Part shown: positions 26,022-34,816 of the stretch, one piece after another | Layout of the letters: every line of letters begins with the position of its first letter | How positions within the stretch are numbered: the stretch's first letter is position 1 | NCBI RefSeq assembly: GCF_025770785.1 | Contig: NZ_JANZLA010000005.1 | Coordinates: forward strand, 190,679 to 254,678 | Direction of reading: 5' to 3' | DNA from: Cellulomonas sp. SG140 | GTDB taxonomy: Bacteria; Actinomycetota; Actinomycetes; Actinomycetales; Cellulomonadaceae | DNA length: 64,000 nucleotides | Program-made: the position numbers and the translations under genes | Notes under the pieces: generated by a model | Databases searched by the model: none | Seen by the model: only the letters and a program-made list of their open reading frames with translations | Told to the model about the DNA's origin: nothing

Positions 26022-27236
26022 CTACCGGCGCGGTTCGCGGATCAGCTCCTCGAGCGGCAGGATCGCCGCACCCACCGCCACCGTGTCGCCGCCGAACGTC
26101 GACGGCAGCAGCTCGAACTGCGAGCCCGGACGCTCGAGCGAGCTGGCCCGGACGGCCGTCTCGATGCGGGCGGCCATCGCGTCCATGAGCCGGATGCCCA
26201 CCCAGCCGCCCACCACGATCCGCGCGGGGTTGGTCAGGTTGACCAGGTTGGCCAGGCCGTAGGCGAGCGCCTCGATCGCGTCGTCCACCACCGCCACTGC
26301 GGCCGTGTCACCGGCGGCCGATGCGTCCAGCAGCTGCCCGACGGCACGCCAGCCGGTGCCCTCGAAAGCGCCGCCGGCCTGCGCCCAGGCATCGAGCATC
26401 GCCTGCGCGCCGACGTACGCCTCGATGCAGCCACGACCGCCGCACCGGCACAGCCGGCCACCCCGCTGCACCTTGGTGTGGCCCCACTCGCCGGCGCTGG
26501 AGTGCGACCCCGCCTGCAGCCGCCCCTCCTGGATCAGCCCGACGCCGACGCCGCGGCCCAGCAGCGCCACCACGGCGTGGTCGATGCCGCGGGCGGCACC
26601 GAACCACTGCTCGGCCTTGGCCTGCGTCTTGCCGCCGTTGTCGGCGAACACGGGCACGTCCAGCGGCAGCAGCTCGTCGATCACCACGGGCGGCCAGCCC
26701 AGGCTCTGGGCGTAGAGCGTCTGCACGCCGTCGTCCGTCTCCACGATGCCCGGCATCGCCAGCCCGACGCCGAGCACCCGCGGCCACTCCTCGGCGTGCC
26801 GCTGCTGCAGCGCCGCCACCGCCTCGCGCAGGTCCCGGCCGATCGCCACCGGGTCCTCCTCGGCGTGGCCGCCGCGGAACTCCTGGTCGACGGGGGTCAT
26901 CGTCAGGTCGAACAGCTCGACGGCCACCCCGCGCTCGCCGATGTCCGCGCCGATGCTGTACGCGCCGTCGGGGCGCGGCTCGATCAGCGCGATCGGGCGG
27001 CCGCCGCCAGAGGCGACCGTGCCGGTCTCGTGCACCAGACCCTCGGCGACCAGGTCGGACACCAGGTTGGCGGCGCTCGCGGGGGACAGGCCGCAGTCGC
27101 GGGCGATGTCGGCGCGGGTGGTGCGGCGGTTCAGGATCACGTGCTGCAGCACGGCGGAGCGGTTGCGCAGGCGCAGCGTGGTGACGGTGGCCTGGTCGCC
27201 ACCGTTCCGCGGCCGTCCCGTCAGGTCGGTGGTCAT
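26022..27236 (-). CDS. ROK-family transcriptional repressor (XylR/NagC-like)
   Basis: 404 residues. The N-terminal winged helix (LQHVILNRRTTRADIARDCGLSPASAANLVSDL) is followed by a ROK sugar-kinase-like domain with GADIGERG, GLAMPGIV, the zinc motif CRCGGRGCIEAY and GVGLIQEGRLQAGSHSSAGEWGH. The ATGA overlap with the GH5 gene places it last in the sugar operon, which it presumably represses. Kinase activity is unlikely, as in other ROK repressors with an HTH domain. Confidence 0.92.
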   Translation of the reverse strand: MTTDLTGRPRNGGDQATVTTLRLRNRSAVLQHVILNRRTTRADIARDCGLSPASAANLVSDLVAEGLVHETGTVASGGGRPIALIEPRPDGAYSIGADIGERGVAVELFDLTMTPVDQEFRGGHAEEDPVAIGRDLREAVAALQQRHAEEWPRVLGVGLAMPGIVETDDGVQTLYAQSLGWPPVVIDELLPLDVPVFADNGGKTQAKAEQWFGAARGIDHAVVALLGRGVGVGLIQEGRLQAGSHSSAGEWGHTKVQRGGRLCRCGGRGCIEAYVGAQAMLDAWAQAGGAFEGTGWRAVGQLLDASAAGDTAAVAVVDDAIEALAYGLANLVNLTNPARIVVGGWVGIRLMDAMAARIETAVRASSLERPGSQFELLPSTFGGDTVAVGAAILPLEELIREPRR

Positions 27237-28783
27237 CGGGCCTCGTCGTCGGTGTGGTCGTCCGTGCGGACGATACGCAGCAGGGTCGCGTCGGTGCGGG
27301 CGATCGCGCGCAGCCCTCGCGGTGCGGGCTCCAGGGTCACGTCGCCGCCGTCGAGCAGCACGGGCCGGTACGACGTGCCGGCGGCGGGCCCGGTCAGCTC
27401 GAACTCGAGCCAGTCGCCGGCCGCGAGCCGTACGCCCAGGTCGCGGTCGGGGCGCACCGCGGGGTCCAGGTCGTGCGTGAACGGGTTCTCCGGCAGCGGC
27501 CCGGTGCCGGTCCAGGTGAGCGCTGAGGCATCGTCCGCGCGCGCGACGTCGAACCGGCTCGGTCGAGCGACGGAGTACGACGCGCCCGCGCCCCGGAACC
27601 CGTACCCCCACGCGGGCATCACCGTGGGCCGCTCGCCGGTGACGGCCGCCAGCACGTCCGGCTGCCAGTCCGCCGCCTCGAAGCGCACGTTGCGCACCAG
27701 CTCGTCGAGCACCCCGCCGGCCTCGGTGGCCGTCAGCTGCGCCGGCCCCTGCGCGCTCGCGACGAACCGGTCCCAGCCCGCGGGGGGACGCACGCTGACC
27801 GGGGAGGTCGCGGTGTCCAGCTTCTTCCACGTCCAGAGGTTCCAGCCGATGCCGAACGTCTCGTACAGGCGGAACGCGGTGTACAGCCAGTCGAGGTGGT
27901 TCTCGCCCCCCTCGCCCATGTACAGCGGCAGACCCAGCCGGTCACGCACCCGCAGGTACGGCTCGATGCTGGCGACGTCGGGCGCCGACCAGTACTTGTG
28001 GAAGTGCAGCACCGCGTTGTCGTCCCAGCGCTGCGTGAACGCGGTGAAGTTGGTGGCCCAGTGGGTGCCCTCGTACTGGATCAGGTGCACCTGGTCCACC
28101 TCGCGCACGGTCGCCGTCAGGTCCCGGTACAGCGCCACCAGCTGGTCCGCCAGCCGGTGCTGCCACTCGTTGGGCAGCGGCTCGTTCAGCAGGTCGTAGC
28201 CCAGCACCGTCGGCTCGTCGGCGTACCGCGAGGCCAGGTCGTGCCACAGCCGCAGCGTCAGCTCGCGGTAGCGCGGCTCGAGGAACAGCTCCGGCAGACC
28301 ACGGGGGGAGTCGTCGATGTTGGTGCCCGTCTGCCCGCCGGGGGCGCCGTGCAGGTCGAGCAGCACCCGCAGGCCGTGCGTGCGGCACCAGCCGATCACC
28401 CGGTCCAGCAGCGCGTACCCCTCCTCGAGCGGCCCGCCGGACTCGTCCTGCACCACGCGGGAGTTGATCGGCACCCGCACGTGGTTCAGCCCGCTCGCGG
28501 CGATCCGCGCGATGTCGGCCTCGGTGACGAAGGCGTCCCGGTAGGACCGCCAGAACTCGTCGGCCGGGCCACGCCCGACGAGCCGCTCCACCAGCGCCTC
28601 GATCTCCCGCGGGGACTGCGCCCCGTCGCCGAGCCGCCACATGTACCCCTCGGGCAGCAGCCAGCCGCCCAGCGCCACGCCGCGCAGCAGCAGCGGCCGC
28701 CCGGCGCCGTCGACGATCTGCCCGTCCTCGACGTGGACGAACCCCGTCGTCGTCGAGACGCCCCCTGCTGCGATGGTGCTCAC
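27233..28783 (-). CDS. Cytoplasmic GH5-family glycoside hydrolase
   Basis: 516 residues. A (beta/alpha)8 GH5 domain spans about 25-370: GLNHVRVPI, VLLDLHGAPGGQTG, acid/base Glu in YDLLNEPLP and nucleophile Glu in YMGEGGEN. A beta-rich C-terminal region of about 130 residues follows. No signal peptide or carbohydrate-binding module is seen, unlike secreted cellulases, so it acts on imported oligosaccharides, such as beta-glucosides of the exo-beta-glucanase or beta-glucosidase kind. It sits within the ABC importer operon and overlaps the ROK gene. Confidence 0.88.
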   Translation of the reverse strand: MSTIAAGGVSTTTGFVHVEDGQIVDGAGRPLLLRGVALGGWLLPEGYMWRLGDGAQSPREIEALVERLVGRGPADEFWRSYRDAFVTEADIARIAASGLNHVRVPINSRVVQDESGGPLEEGYALLDRVIGWCRTHGLRVLLDLHGAPGGQTGTNIDDSPRGLPELFLEPRYRELTLRLWHDLASRYADEPTVLGYDLLNEPLPNEWQHRLADQLVALYRDLTATVREVDQVHLIQYEGTHWATNFTAFTQRWDDNAVLHFHKYWSAPDVASIEPYLRVRDRLGLPLYMGEGGENHLDWLYTAFRLYETFGIGWNLWTWKKLDTATSPVSVRPPAGWDRFVASAQGPAQLTATEAGGVLDELVRNVRFEAADWQPDVLAAVTGERPTVMPAWGYGFRGAGASYSVARPSRFDVARADDASALTWTGTGPLPENPFTHDLDPAVRPDRDLGVRLAAGDWLEFELTGPAAGTSYRPVLLDGGDVTLEPAPRGLRAIARTDATLLRIVRTDDHTDDEAR

Positions 28784-28808
28784 GCGTGCGCTCCTGCTCT
28801 GGTGCGGC

Positions 28809-29684
28809 TCATTTGAGGCCCGACAGGGCGAAGCCCTGGACGATGTGGCGCTGGAAGACGACGAACACGACGAGCACCGGCACCACCATCAGCGACGCGG
28901 CGGCCATCTGCAGCGACGGGTTGGTGGCCACCTGCTGGTTCAGCAGCGCGATGCCGACGGACAGCGTGTAGAGGTTCTGGTCGGAGGCGATCACCAGCGG
29001 CCACAGGAAGCTGTTCCAGCCGGTGATGAAGGTCAGCACCACCTGCACGGCCAGGATCGGGCGGGACATCGGCAGCACGATGCGGGCGAAGATCCGCCCC
29101 TCGCCGGCGCCGTCGATCCGGGCCGCCTCGATGACCTCCGTCGGGATGGTCGTCATGAACTGCCGGAACAGGAACACCCCGAACGCGCTGACCAGCGTCG
29201 GCAGCGCGATGCCGACCAGGGTGTTGGTCAGGCCCAGCCCGTTGAGGATCAGGTAGGTGGGGATCATCGTCACCTGGACCGGGATCATCATCGTGGTCAG
29301 GACCAGGAAGAAGATCGGCTCCTTGCCGCGGAACGTGAACTTGGCGAAGCCGTACCCGGCCATCGCCATCAGCAGCAGGCCGACCATGCTGATCAGCACC
29401 ACGGCCAGCGTGTTCACGAGGTAACGGCCGAAGTCGAGCTGGCGCACCAGCTGCGTGAAGTACTGCAGCGTCAGCTGCTGCGGGAGCAGGTGCGGCGGGT
29501 ACGCCATCGACTCCCGGCGCGGCTTGACGGCCGAGACGATCATCCAGGCGAACGGGAACGCGGTGGCCAGGGCGCCGACGGAGAGGACCAGGCCCGTCAG
29601 CCACGGGTGCCGCCGCCGCCTCGGCCGGCTCGCAGTCGCAGTCGGGGCGACCACCGGCCGGGCCAGGGTGTCAGTACTCGACAT
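28809..29684 (-). CDS. Sugar ABC transporter permease (MalG type)
   Basis: 291 residues. Six membrane segments and the coupling loop IEAARIDGAGEGRIFARIVLPMSRPIL are present. The N-terminal 28 residues are basic and cytoplasmic. The start overlaps the end of the preceding permease gene by 14 bases. The GH5 gene follows downstream after 25 bases. Confidence 0.93.
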   Translation of the reverse strand: MSSTDTLARPVVAPTATASRPRRRRHPWLTGLVLSVGALATAFPFAWMIVSAVKPRRESMAYPPHLLPQQLTLQYFTQLVRQLDFGRYLVNTLAVVLISMVGLLLMAMAGYGFAKFTFRGKEPIFFLVLTTMMIPVQVTMIPTYLILNGLGLTNTLVGIALPTLVSAFGVFLFRQFMTTIPTEVIEAARIDGAGEGRIFARIVLPMSRPILAVQVVLTFITGWNSFLWPLVIASDQNLYTLSVGIALLNQQVATNPSLQMAAASLMVVPVLVVFVVFQRHIVQGFALSGLK

Positions 29685-30549
29685 CGCTCCTCCTCCCGCG
29701 CAGCTGCAGCACCGTGATCACGGCGATGACGACGAAGAGGACCACCGAGCCGGCGCTGGCGTAGCCGAACCGCGCCCCGGCGAAGCCCTGCTGGAACAGG
29801 AACAGGGAGATCGACGTCGACGCGCCCAGCGGACCGCCCTTGGTCAGCACGAACGCCTCGTCGAAGAACTGCAGCCACGCGATCACCGTGGTGACGGTGA
29901 CGAAGAGGATGGCGAACCGCAGCAGCGGCAGCACCACCGACCAGGTGGTGCGCAGCCGTGACGCGCCGTCGAGGGCGGCCGCCTCGAGGTACTCCTTGGG
30001 CACCCCCTGCAGTGCCGCCAGGAAGATCACGGTGTTCAGCCCGGTGCCCCGCCAGATCGCGACCAGCGCGACCGACACCTTGACCAGCCCCGGGCTGGAC
30101 AGCCACGGCACGGGGCCGAGGCCGACGAGCGACAGCAGGTAGTTCACCAGGCCGAACTGGGTGTTGTAGAGGTACCCCCACACCAGCGCGATCGCGACGA
30201 TGCCGGTGATCGCGGGCATGAAGTACAGGGACCGCAGGAACCGGAAGAACCGGCTCTGCGACCGGTTCAGCAGCAGGGCGATCACCAGCGAGATCACGAC
30301 GACCGACGGCACGCCGACCACCACGTAGAACGCCGTGTTGCGCATCGCCTGCCAGAACGCCGCGTCGCCGAACAGCTCCGCGTAGTTCGCCAGGCCGACG
30401 CCGCGCACCCGGGACACGTCACCGAGACCGGAGGCGTCCAGGTCGGTGAGGCTGACGGCGCCCGCCACCAGGATCGGCAGCACGCCGAACGCCAGCAGCA
30501 GCAGGGTCGCCGGGCCGACCAGGACGTAGGGCGTCGCACGGGGTCGCAC
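29671..30549 (-). CDS. Sugar ABC transporter permease (MalF type)
   Basis: 292 residues from a GTG at 30549. Membrane segments include YVLVGPATLLLLAFGVLPILV at the N-terminus, and the EAA loop is EAAALDGASRLRTTWSVVLPL. It is separated from the binding-protein gene by 92 bases containing a strong hairpin, and overlaps the next permease. The ribosome site is weak, which suits low permease expression. Confidence 0.9.
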   Translation of the reverse strand: MRPRATPYVLVGPATLLLLAFGVLPILVAGAVSLTDLDASGLGDVSRVRGVGLANYAELFGDAAFWQAMRNTAFYVVVGVPSVVVISLVIALLLNRSQSRFFRFLRSLYFMPAITGIVAIALVWGYLYNTQFGLVNYLLSLVGLGPVPWLSSPGLVKVSVALVAIWRGTGLNTVIFLAALQGVPKEYLEAAALDGASRLRTTWSVVLPLLRFAILFVTVTTVIAWLQFFDEAFVLTKGGPLGASTSISLFLFQQGFAGARFGYASAGSVVLFVVIAVITVLQLRGRRSDVEY

Positions 30550-30594
30550 GGGGTCACTTCCCTTCGGTGGTGCGTCGGTCGGGGGACGGACGGC

Positions 30595-30629
30595 GGCCCG
30601 GTGGTGGAGGAGGCGCCCACCACCGGGCC
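30595..30629 (-). promoter_or_regulatory. Intercistronic hairpin after the sugar-binding-protein gene
   Basis: Perfect 13-bp stem: GGCCCGGTGGTGG (30595-30607) and CCACCACCGGGCC (30617-30629) with a nine-base loop. It lies between the binding-protein and permease genes, the same position as the hairpin in the peptide importer operon. Partial termination or mRNA protection is the likely role. Confidence 0.65.
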
Positions 30630-30641
30630 ACCGCGGCGTCC

Positions 30642-31928
30642 TCAGCCGATCGACTGACCCTTGGTGGCCGCGAACAGAGCCGTGAGCGCGGTCTCCTTGT
30701 CGGTGCCCTTGAGGGCGATCGAGTTGAGGGCGTCGAGGAGCGCCTTGCCCGTGGCGCCGTCCCAGTTGGGGACCAGCGGCACGATCTTGGCGTTGGCCAG
30801 CTGCGCGGCGTAGACCGACACGAGCGGGTCGGAGGTGAGGGCGTTGTCGGCCAGCGCCGCCTTGGCGGTCGGCAGGTCGCCGTTCAGCTGGAACCACTTC
30901 ACCTGGGTGGCCGGGGTGGACAGGTAGTCCAGCAGCGCCAGTGCGGCGTCCTTGTGGGCGGTCTTGGCCCAGACGGCCATGTTGGAACCCGCGAGCAGGG
31001 ACGTGTTGGTGGTGCCCTTCGGCAGCTGCGCGACGGACCACTTGCCGGCCAGGTCCGGTGCGGCGTCCTTGATCGCGGCGGCGAGGTACGGGCCGGAGAC
31101 GAGCATCGGCGCGGCACCTGAGACGAAGCCCTGCGTCTGGTCGAAGTCGCCCGCGGTCGGCACGCTCTTGTCGGCGTACAGGCCGGTGTACAGGTCGACC
31201 GCCTTGCGGAACTCCGGGGTGTCGAAGTTGACCTTGCCGTCGGCGCCGATGATGTCGCCGCCGAAGTCCCAGGTCATCTCCACCGGCAGCGGGCTGTCCC
31301 ACTGGGGGATGTAGTAGCCGTACTTGCCGGCACCGCGGGCGGCCAGCTTCTTCGCGTCGGCACGCAGCTCGTCCCACGTCGCCGGCGGCGTGCTGATGCC
31401 CGCCGCGGACAGGATGTCCGACCGGTAGAACAGCACCCGGGTGTCGGCGATCCACGGGACGCTGACGACCTTGCCGCCCACGGCGGTCGCCTTGCCGGCC
31501 ACCCCGTCGAGGAAGTTCGAGCTCGCCAGGTTCGCGTGGCCGGTCAGCGTCGCGTCGTCGAGGGTCAGCAGCGCGCCGGTGTCGGCGTAGGTGCGCAGCT
31601 TGGACAGGCCGACCTGCACCACGTCCGGACCGTCACCGGAGGCGACCGCCGTCGTCATCTTCTGGTCGACGCTGTCCCACGGGATCGCGACCGTCTTGAC
31701 CTTGATCCCGGTGGACTGCGTGAACGGCGCGACCAGGGTGTCGAACTTGGTGGTCGCGTCGCCCATCACCCACACGGTCAGCGGGCCGGTCGGCGCGGCG
31801 GAGGAGGAGCCGGTGCCGCCGGAGGTGGCCCGCGGCGACGTCGCGCCGCCGGACGAGCAGGCCGCGAGGGCCAGTACCGCAGCGAGCCCGGCGGGCACCA
31901 GTGCGCGCCGGACGGAGGAGTTCGCCAT
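30642..31928 (-). CDS. Sugar ABC transporter solute-binding lipoprotein (family 1)
   Basis: 428 residues. Signal peptide with lipobox LALAAC at about 20-25, then a Gly/Ser/Thr linker. Family-1 features are present: LTVWVMGDATTKFDTLVAPF, VVQVGLSKLRTYAD, FDTPEFRKAVDLYTGLYADKSVP. First gene of an operon that continues with two permeases, a cytoplasmic GH5 enzyme and a ROK repressor; a beta-linked oligosaccharide is the probable ligand. As with the other sugar importer, no ATPase gene is present, which implies a shared one. Confidence 0.92.
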   Translation of the reverse strand: MANSSVRRALVPAGLAAVLALAACSSGGATSPRATSGGTGSSSAAPTGPLTVWVMGDATTKFDTLVAPFTQSTGIKVKTVAIPWDSVDQKMTTAVASGDGPDVVQVGLSKLRTYADTGALLTLDDATLTGHANLASSNFLDGVAGKATAVGGKVVSVPWIADTRVLFYRSDILSAAGISTPPATWDELRADAKKLAARGAGKYGYYIPQWDSPLPVEMTWDFGGDIIGADGKVNFDTPEFRKAVDLYTGLYADKSVPTAGDFDQTQGFVSGAAPMLVSGPYLAAAIKDAAPDLAGKWSVAQLPKGTTNTSLLAGSNMAVWAKTAHKDAALALLDYLSTPATQVKWFQLNGDLPTAKAALADNALTSDPLVSVYAAQLANAKIVPLVPNWDGATGKALLDALNSIALKGTDKETALTALFAATKGQSIG

Positions 31929-32068
31929 CGAAGGATCCCTTTCAGTGGGTGCAGCGCACGCCGAGGGTGGGGTGGGACCGGTCAGCAGCCCGACGCGGGC
32001 CGCGTCGCGCGTCGCCGCGCCGACTGCTGTGTCGGGCGGGCGTCGCGGCGTCGTCACCGTCGCCGAGA

Positions 32069-32095
32069 GGCTTATTACACGACTTAGGCTAAGCC
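32069..32095. promoter_or_regulatory. Candidate operator upstream of the GH5/ABC operon
   Basis: CTTAG-G-CTAAG (32083-32093) lies inside a wider repeat GGCTTA-N15-TAAGCC (32069-32095), 140 or more bases upstream of the binding-protein ATG. It shares CTTAG/CTAAG arms with the palindrome in front of the sucrose-type operon. The ROK protein or a shared LacI protein could bind; this is inferred. Confidence 0.5.
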
Positions 32096-32128
32096 GTAGA
32101 GATAGCCGGCGCAAGCCCCAGATCTGCA

Positions 32129-33088
32129 CTATCTGAGGACGGCCCCGGCGTCGTCCGGGGTGATCGCCGCAACGGTGCGCGAGGCGTTGCCGACCAGGGC
32201 GTCGACGATGCGACGGATGCCCGCGTCGTTGCGCGACGAGCGGCGGACCAGCGCGAAGTGGTGCCGGGTGACCGGCGCCCGGAGGTCCAGGAGCCGCACG
32301 CCGTCCGGGACATGGCTCGCCGCCAGGCGGGGGACGAGGGCGACCGCGACGCCCGCGGCCACCAGAGCCAGCTGCACGGTGAAGTCCGTCGCCTCGGCCA
32401 CCACCGTCGGGCGGAAGCCGGCCGCGGCGCAGGCATGCCGCACCATGCGCGCACACGCCAGGTCGGCGTGCGGCACCACCCACGGTGCGCCGGCCTGGTC
32501 CGCGAGGTCCGCGCGGCCGCCCGAGGCCCGCGCGACCTCCCAGGACGCCGGGACGGCGAGCAGGACGTCCTCCGTGGTCAGCGGCCGGGCGGTGAGCGAC
32601 GGCCGGTCGACCGGTGGCACGTTCGAGTAGGCGTGCGTCACCGCCACCTCGACCTCGCCCACCGCCAGCGCGGCGGCGGCGTCGTCCGGCTCGAGCTCGG
32701 TCAGCCGCAGCTCCAGCCCCGTCGTGCGGTCGGCCTGCAGCTCTCGCCAGGTGTCGGTGACGTAGGAGCGGGCGGCGGTCGGGAACGCGGCGAGGCGGTA
32801 GGTGCCCGACGCGCCGTGGCGCAGGCCCTCCACCTCCAGCTCGGCGACGCTGACCAGGTCGACGATGTCGCGGCCGTGCTGCGCCAGCACCTGACCCGCC
32901 GGCGTCAGCACCACGCGACGTCCCTGCCGCTCGGTGAGCGGCAGGCCCACCTCCCGCTCGAGCGCCGCCAGCTGCATCGACACGGCGGGTGGCGTCAGGT
33001 GCATCTCGGCGGCCACCGCGGCGATCGTGCCGAGGCGGCGCAGGGCGGCGAGCATCTGGAGCCGGCGGACGTCCAACACGTCAGCCAT
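32129..33088 (-). CDS. LysR-family transcriptional regulator
   Basis: 319 residues. The N-terminal winged helix (LDVRRLQMLAALRRLGTIAAVAAEMHLTPPAVSMQLAALEREVG) is complete, and the substrate domain follows to the C-terminus with a clear LysR pattern. Start ATG at 33088 gives MADVLDVRRLQ; upstream codons are unlikely. It is divergent from an EamA transporter across 37 bases, so it very probably controls that gene. The inducer is unknown. Confidence 0.92.
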   Translation of the reverse strand: MADVLDVRRLQMLAALRRLGTIAAVAAEMHLTPPAVSMQLAALEREVGLPLTERQGRRVVLTPAGQVLAQHGRDIVDLVSVAELEVEGLRHGASGTYRLAAFPTAARSYVTDTWRELQADRTTGLELRLTELEPDDAAAALAVGEVEVAVTHAYSNVPPVDRPSLTARPLTTEDVLLAVPASWEVARASGGRADLADQAGAPWVVPHADLACARMVRHACAAAGFRPTVVAEATDFTVQLALVAAGVAVALVPRLAASHVPDGVRLLDLRAPVTRHHFALVRRSSRNDAGIRRIVDALVGNASRTVAAITPDDAGAVLR

Positions 33089-33125
33089 CCTTAGTCGAGT
33101 CCGCAAGAATCGTCAATAGACGGAA

Positions 33126-34109
33126 ATGGTTGCTGCAGGCGACCGTGGGGCGGTGAGAACGGGACGAGCGTGGGTCGCGGGTCTGGTCGTCGTGCTGCTG
33201 TGGGCGAGCGCCTTCCCGGCCATCCGGGTGGCAGCTCCGGCCCTCGGAGTGGTGGGGCTGTCGCTGGTCCGGCTGGCCACCGCGGCGATCGCACTGCTGC
33301 TGGTGGCGCCGTTCGCGCACGTGCGGCTGCCGGAGCGCGGGCAGGTGCCGCTGGTGCTCGCGGCGGCCTTCGCCGGGATGACCGCGTACCAGCTGCTGCT
33401 GAACTGGGGCGAGCTGCACGTGCCTGCGGGTGCCGCGAGCATCATCGTCGCGGCCGCACCCCTGGTGAGCGTCGGCACCGCGACGCTGACGCTCGGCGAG
33501 CGGCTCACCGCCATGCAGCTGGCCGGCAGCGCCGTCGCGATCGCCGGGGTGGCGCTGGTGTGCCTAGTCCGGAGCGGCGCGACCGTGAGCGCGGCGCTGT
33601 GGGTGGTGGTCGGCGCCGCCGTCGTGCAGGGCATCTACCACCCCCTGACCAAACCTCTGCTGCGCACCAGGTCGGGACTCGAGGTGGCGACCTACGGGCA
33701 GGTCGCCGGGACGGTGATGACCCTGCCGCTGCTCCCCCTGGGATGGCACCAGCTCACCGCGGCGTCGGGTGGAGCGTGGGTGGCGGCGTTCTACCTGGGC
33801 CTGCTGCCCTCGGCCGTCGGCTTCGCGCTGTGGGGCTACGCCGTCGCCCGGCTGCCGGTCGCCAGCTCGACGTCCCTGCTCTACCTGGTCCCGCCGGTGA
33901 CCGTGCTGATCGCGTTCGTCTGGCTCGGGGAGCGGCCGCGTCTGTTCGAGCTGCTCGGAGGCCTGGTCGTGATCGCGGGGGTCCTGCTCGTGAGACGCGG
34001 CGCGCCGACGGCGGCGGGGAAGCGGCGTGGCCGCGGTGTCACGGGTGACGACGAGTCGCTCCACCTCGCGGCCCTGGAGCCGCGGACGGTCCCAGAGGCG
34101 GGGCGCTGA
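33126..34109 (+). CDS. EamA/DMT-superfamily transporter
   Basis: 327 residues, ten membrane segments in two EamA repeats (first from VAGLVVVLLWASAFPAIRVA, second from ALWVVVGAAVVQGIYHPL). ATG at 33126 is used; a GTG nine codons later (33153) is equally reasonable. The conserved LGERLTAMQLAGSAVAIAGVALV and WLGERPRLFELLGGLVVIAGVLLV ends of the repeats are present. Such proteins export metabolites or amino acids. It is paired with a divergent LysR regulator. Confidence 0.9.
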   Translation: MVAAGDRGAVRTGRAWVAGLVVVLLWASAFPAIRVAAPALGVVGLSLVRLATAAIALLLVAPFAHVRLPERGQVPLVLAAAFAGMTAYQLLLNWGELHVPAGAASIIVAAAPLVSVGTATLTLGERLTAMQLAGSAVAIAGVALVCLVRSGATVSAALWVVVGAAVVQGIYHPLTKPLLRTRSGLEVATYGQVAGTVMTLPLLPLGWHQLTAASGGAWVAAFYLGLLPSAVGFALWGYAVARLPVASSTSLLYLVPPVTVLIAFVWLGERPRLFELLGGLVVIAGVLLVRRGAPTAAGKRRGRGVTGDDESLHLAALEPRTVPEAGR

Positions 34110-34147
34110 CCGGCTGGGAGACTGGGGCCTCGTCGACGAAGGGGAAT

Positions 34148-34759
34148 GTGGTGGAGCTCGATCTCGCGGCCGCTCTCGCGGACGGTCGCACCGAGTACGA
34201 GAAGATGGTGGCCGGCGACTGGTACCGCTACCGCTTCGGTCCCGAGCTCGGCGACCTGACCACCGCCACGCAGCGTGCGTGCCGCCGCATCACGGCGCTG
34301 TACGACGAGGACCGTGAGGCGGCCGCCGCGATGTTCCGCGAGCTGCTCGGCACCGTCGGCGACGGGGTCGACTTCCGCCCGCCGTTCTACCTCGACTACG
34401 GCCACCGCCTGCACCTCGGCGACCGGACCTTCGTCAACGCCGACTTCCTGACGCTCGGCGGCGGGGAGATCCGCATCGGCGCCGACGTGCTGATCGGCCC
34501 GAGCGTGCGCCTGTACACGCCCACCCACGTGCTGGACCCCGAGCTGCGGCCGCAGGGTTGGGAGCGGGTCTCGCCGATCACCATCGAGGACGGCGTGTGG
34601 CTGGGCGGCAGCGTGGTGGTGTGCCCGGGGGTGACCATCGGGGCGCGATCCGTCGTCGGCGCGGGGTCCGTGGTGACCAAGGACGTGCCGCCGGACGTCG
34701 TCGTCGCCGGCAACCCGGCACGCGTGGTCCGCTCGCTGCTGACGGACGCCGTCGGCTGA
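34148..34759 (+). CDS. Maltose/galactoside O-acetyltransferase-like enzyme (LbH fold)
   Basis: 203 residues from a GTG. The N-terminal Mac domain (EYEKMVAGDWYRYRFGPELGDLTTATQRACRRI) is followed by a left-handed beta-helix with hexapeptide repeats and the catalytic His region LYTPTHVLDPE, ending in AGNPARVVRSL. It would transfer acetyl from acetyl-CoA to a sugar hydroxyl, for detoxifying or tagging surplus sugars. It follows the EamA gene by 38 bases in the same direction; co-expression is possible. Confidence 0.92.
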   Translation: MVELDLAAALADGRTEYEKMVAGDWYRYRFGPELGDLTTATQRACRRITALYDEDREAAAAMFRELLGTVGDGVDFRPPFYLDYGHRLHLGDRTFVNADFLTLGGGEIRIGADVLIGPSVRLYTPTHVLDPELRPQGWERVSPITIEDGVWLGGSVVVCPGVTIGARSVVGAGSVVTKDVPPDVVVAGNPARVVRSLLTDAVG

Positions 34760-34816
34760 CCGGTCCGGCGCCCACCGCACCGGGATGGACGGAGTCCCCT
34801 GACGTCGGGCCCGGGG

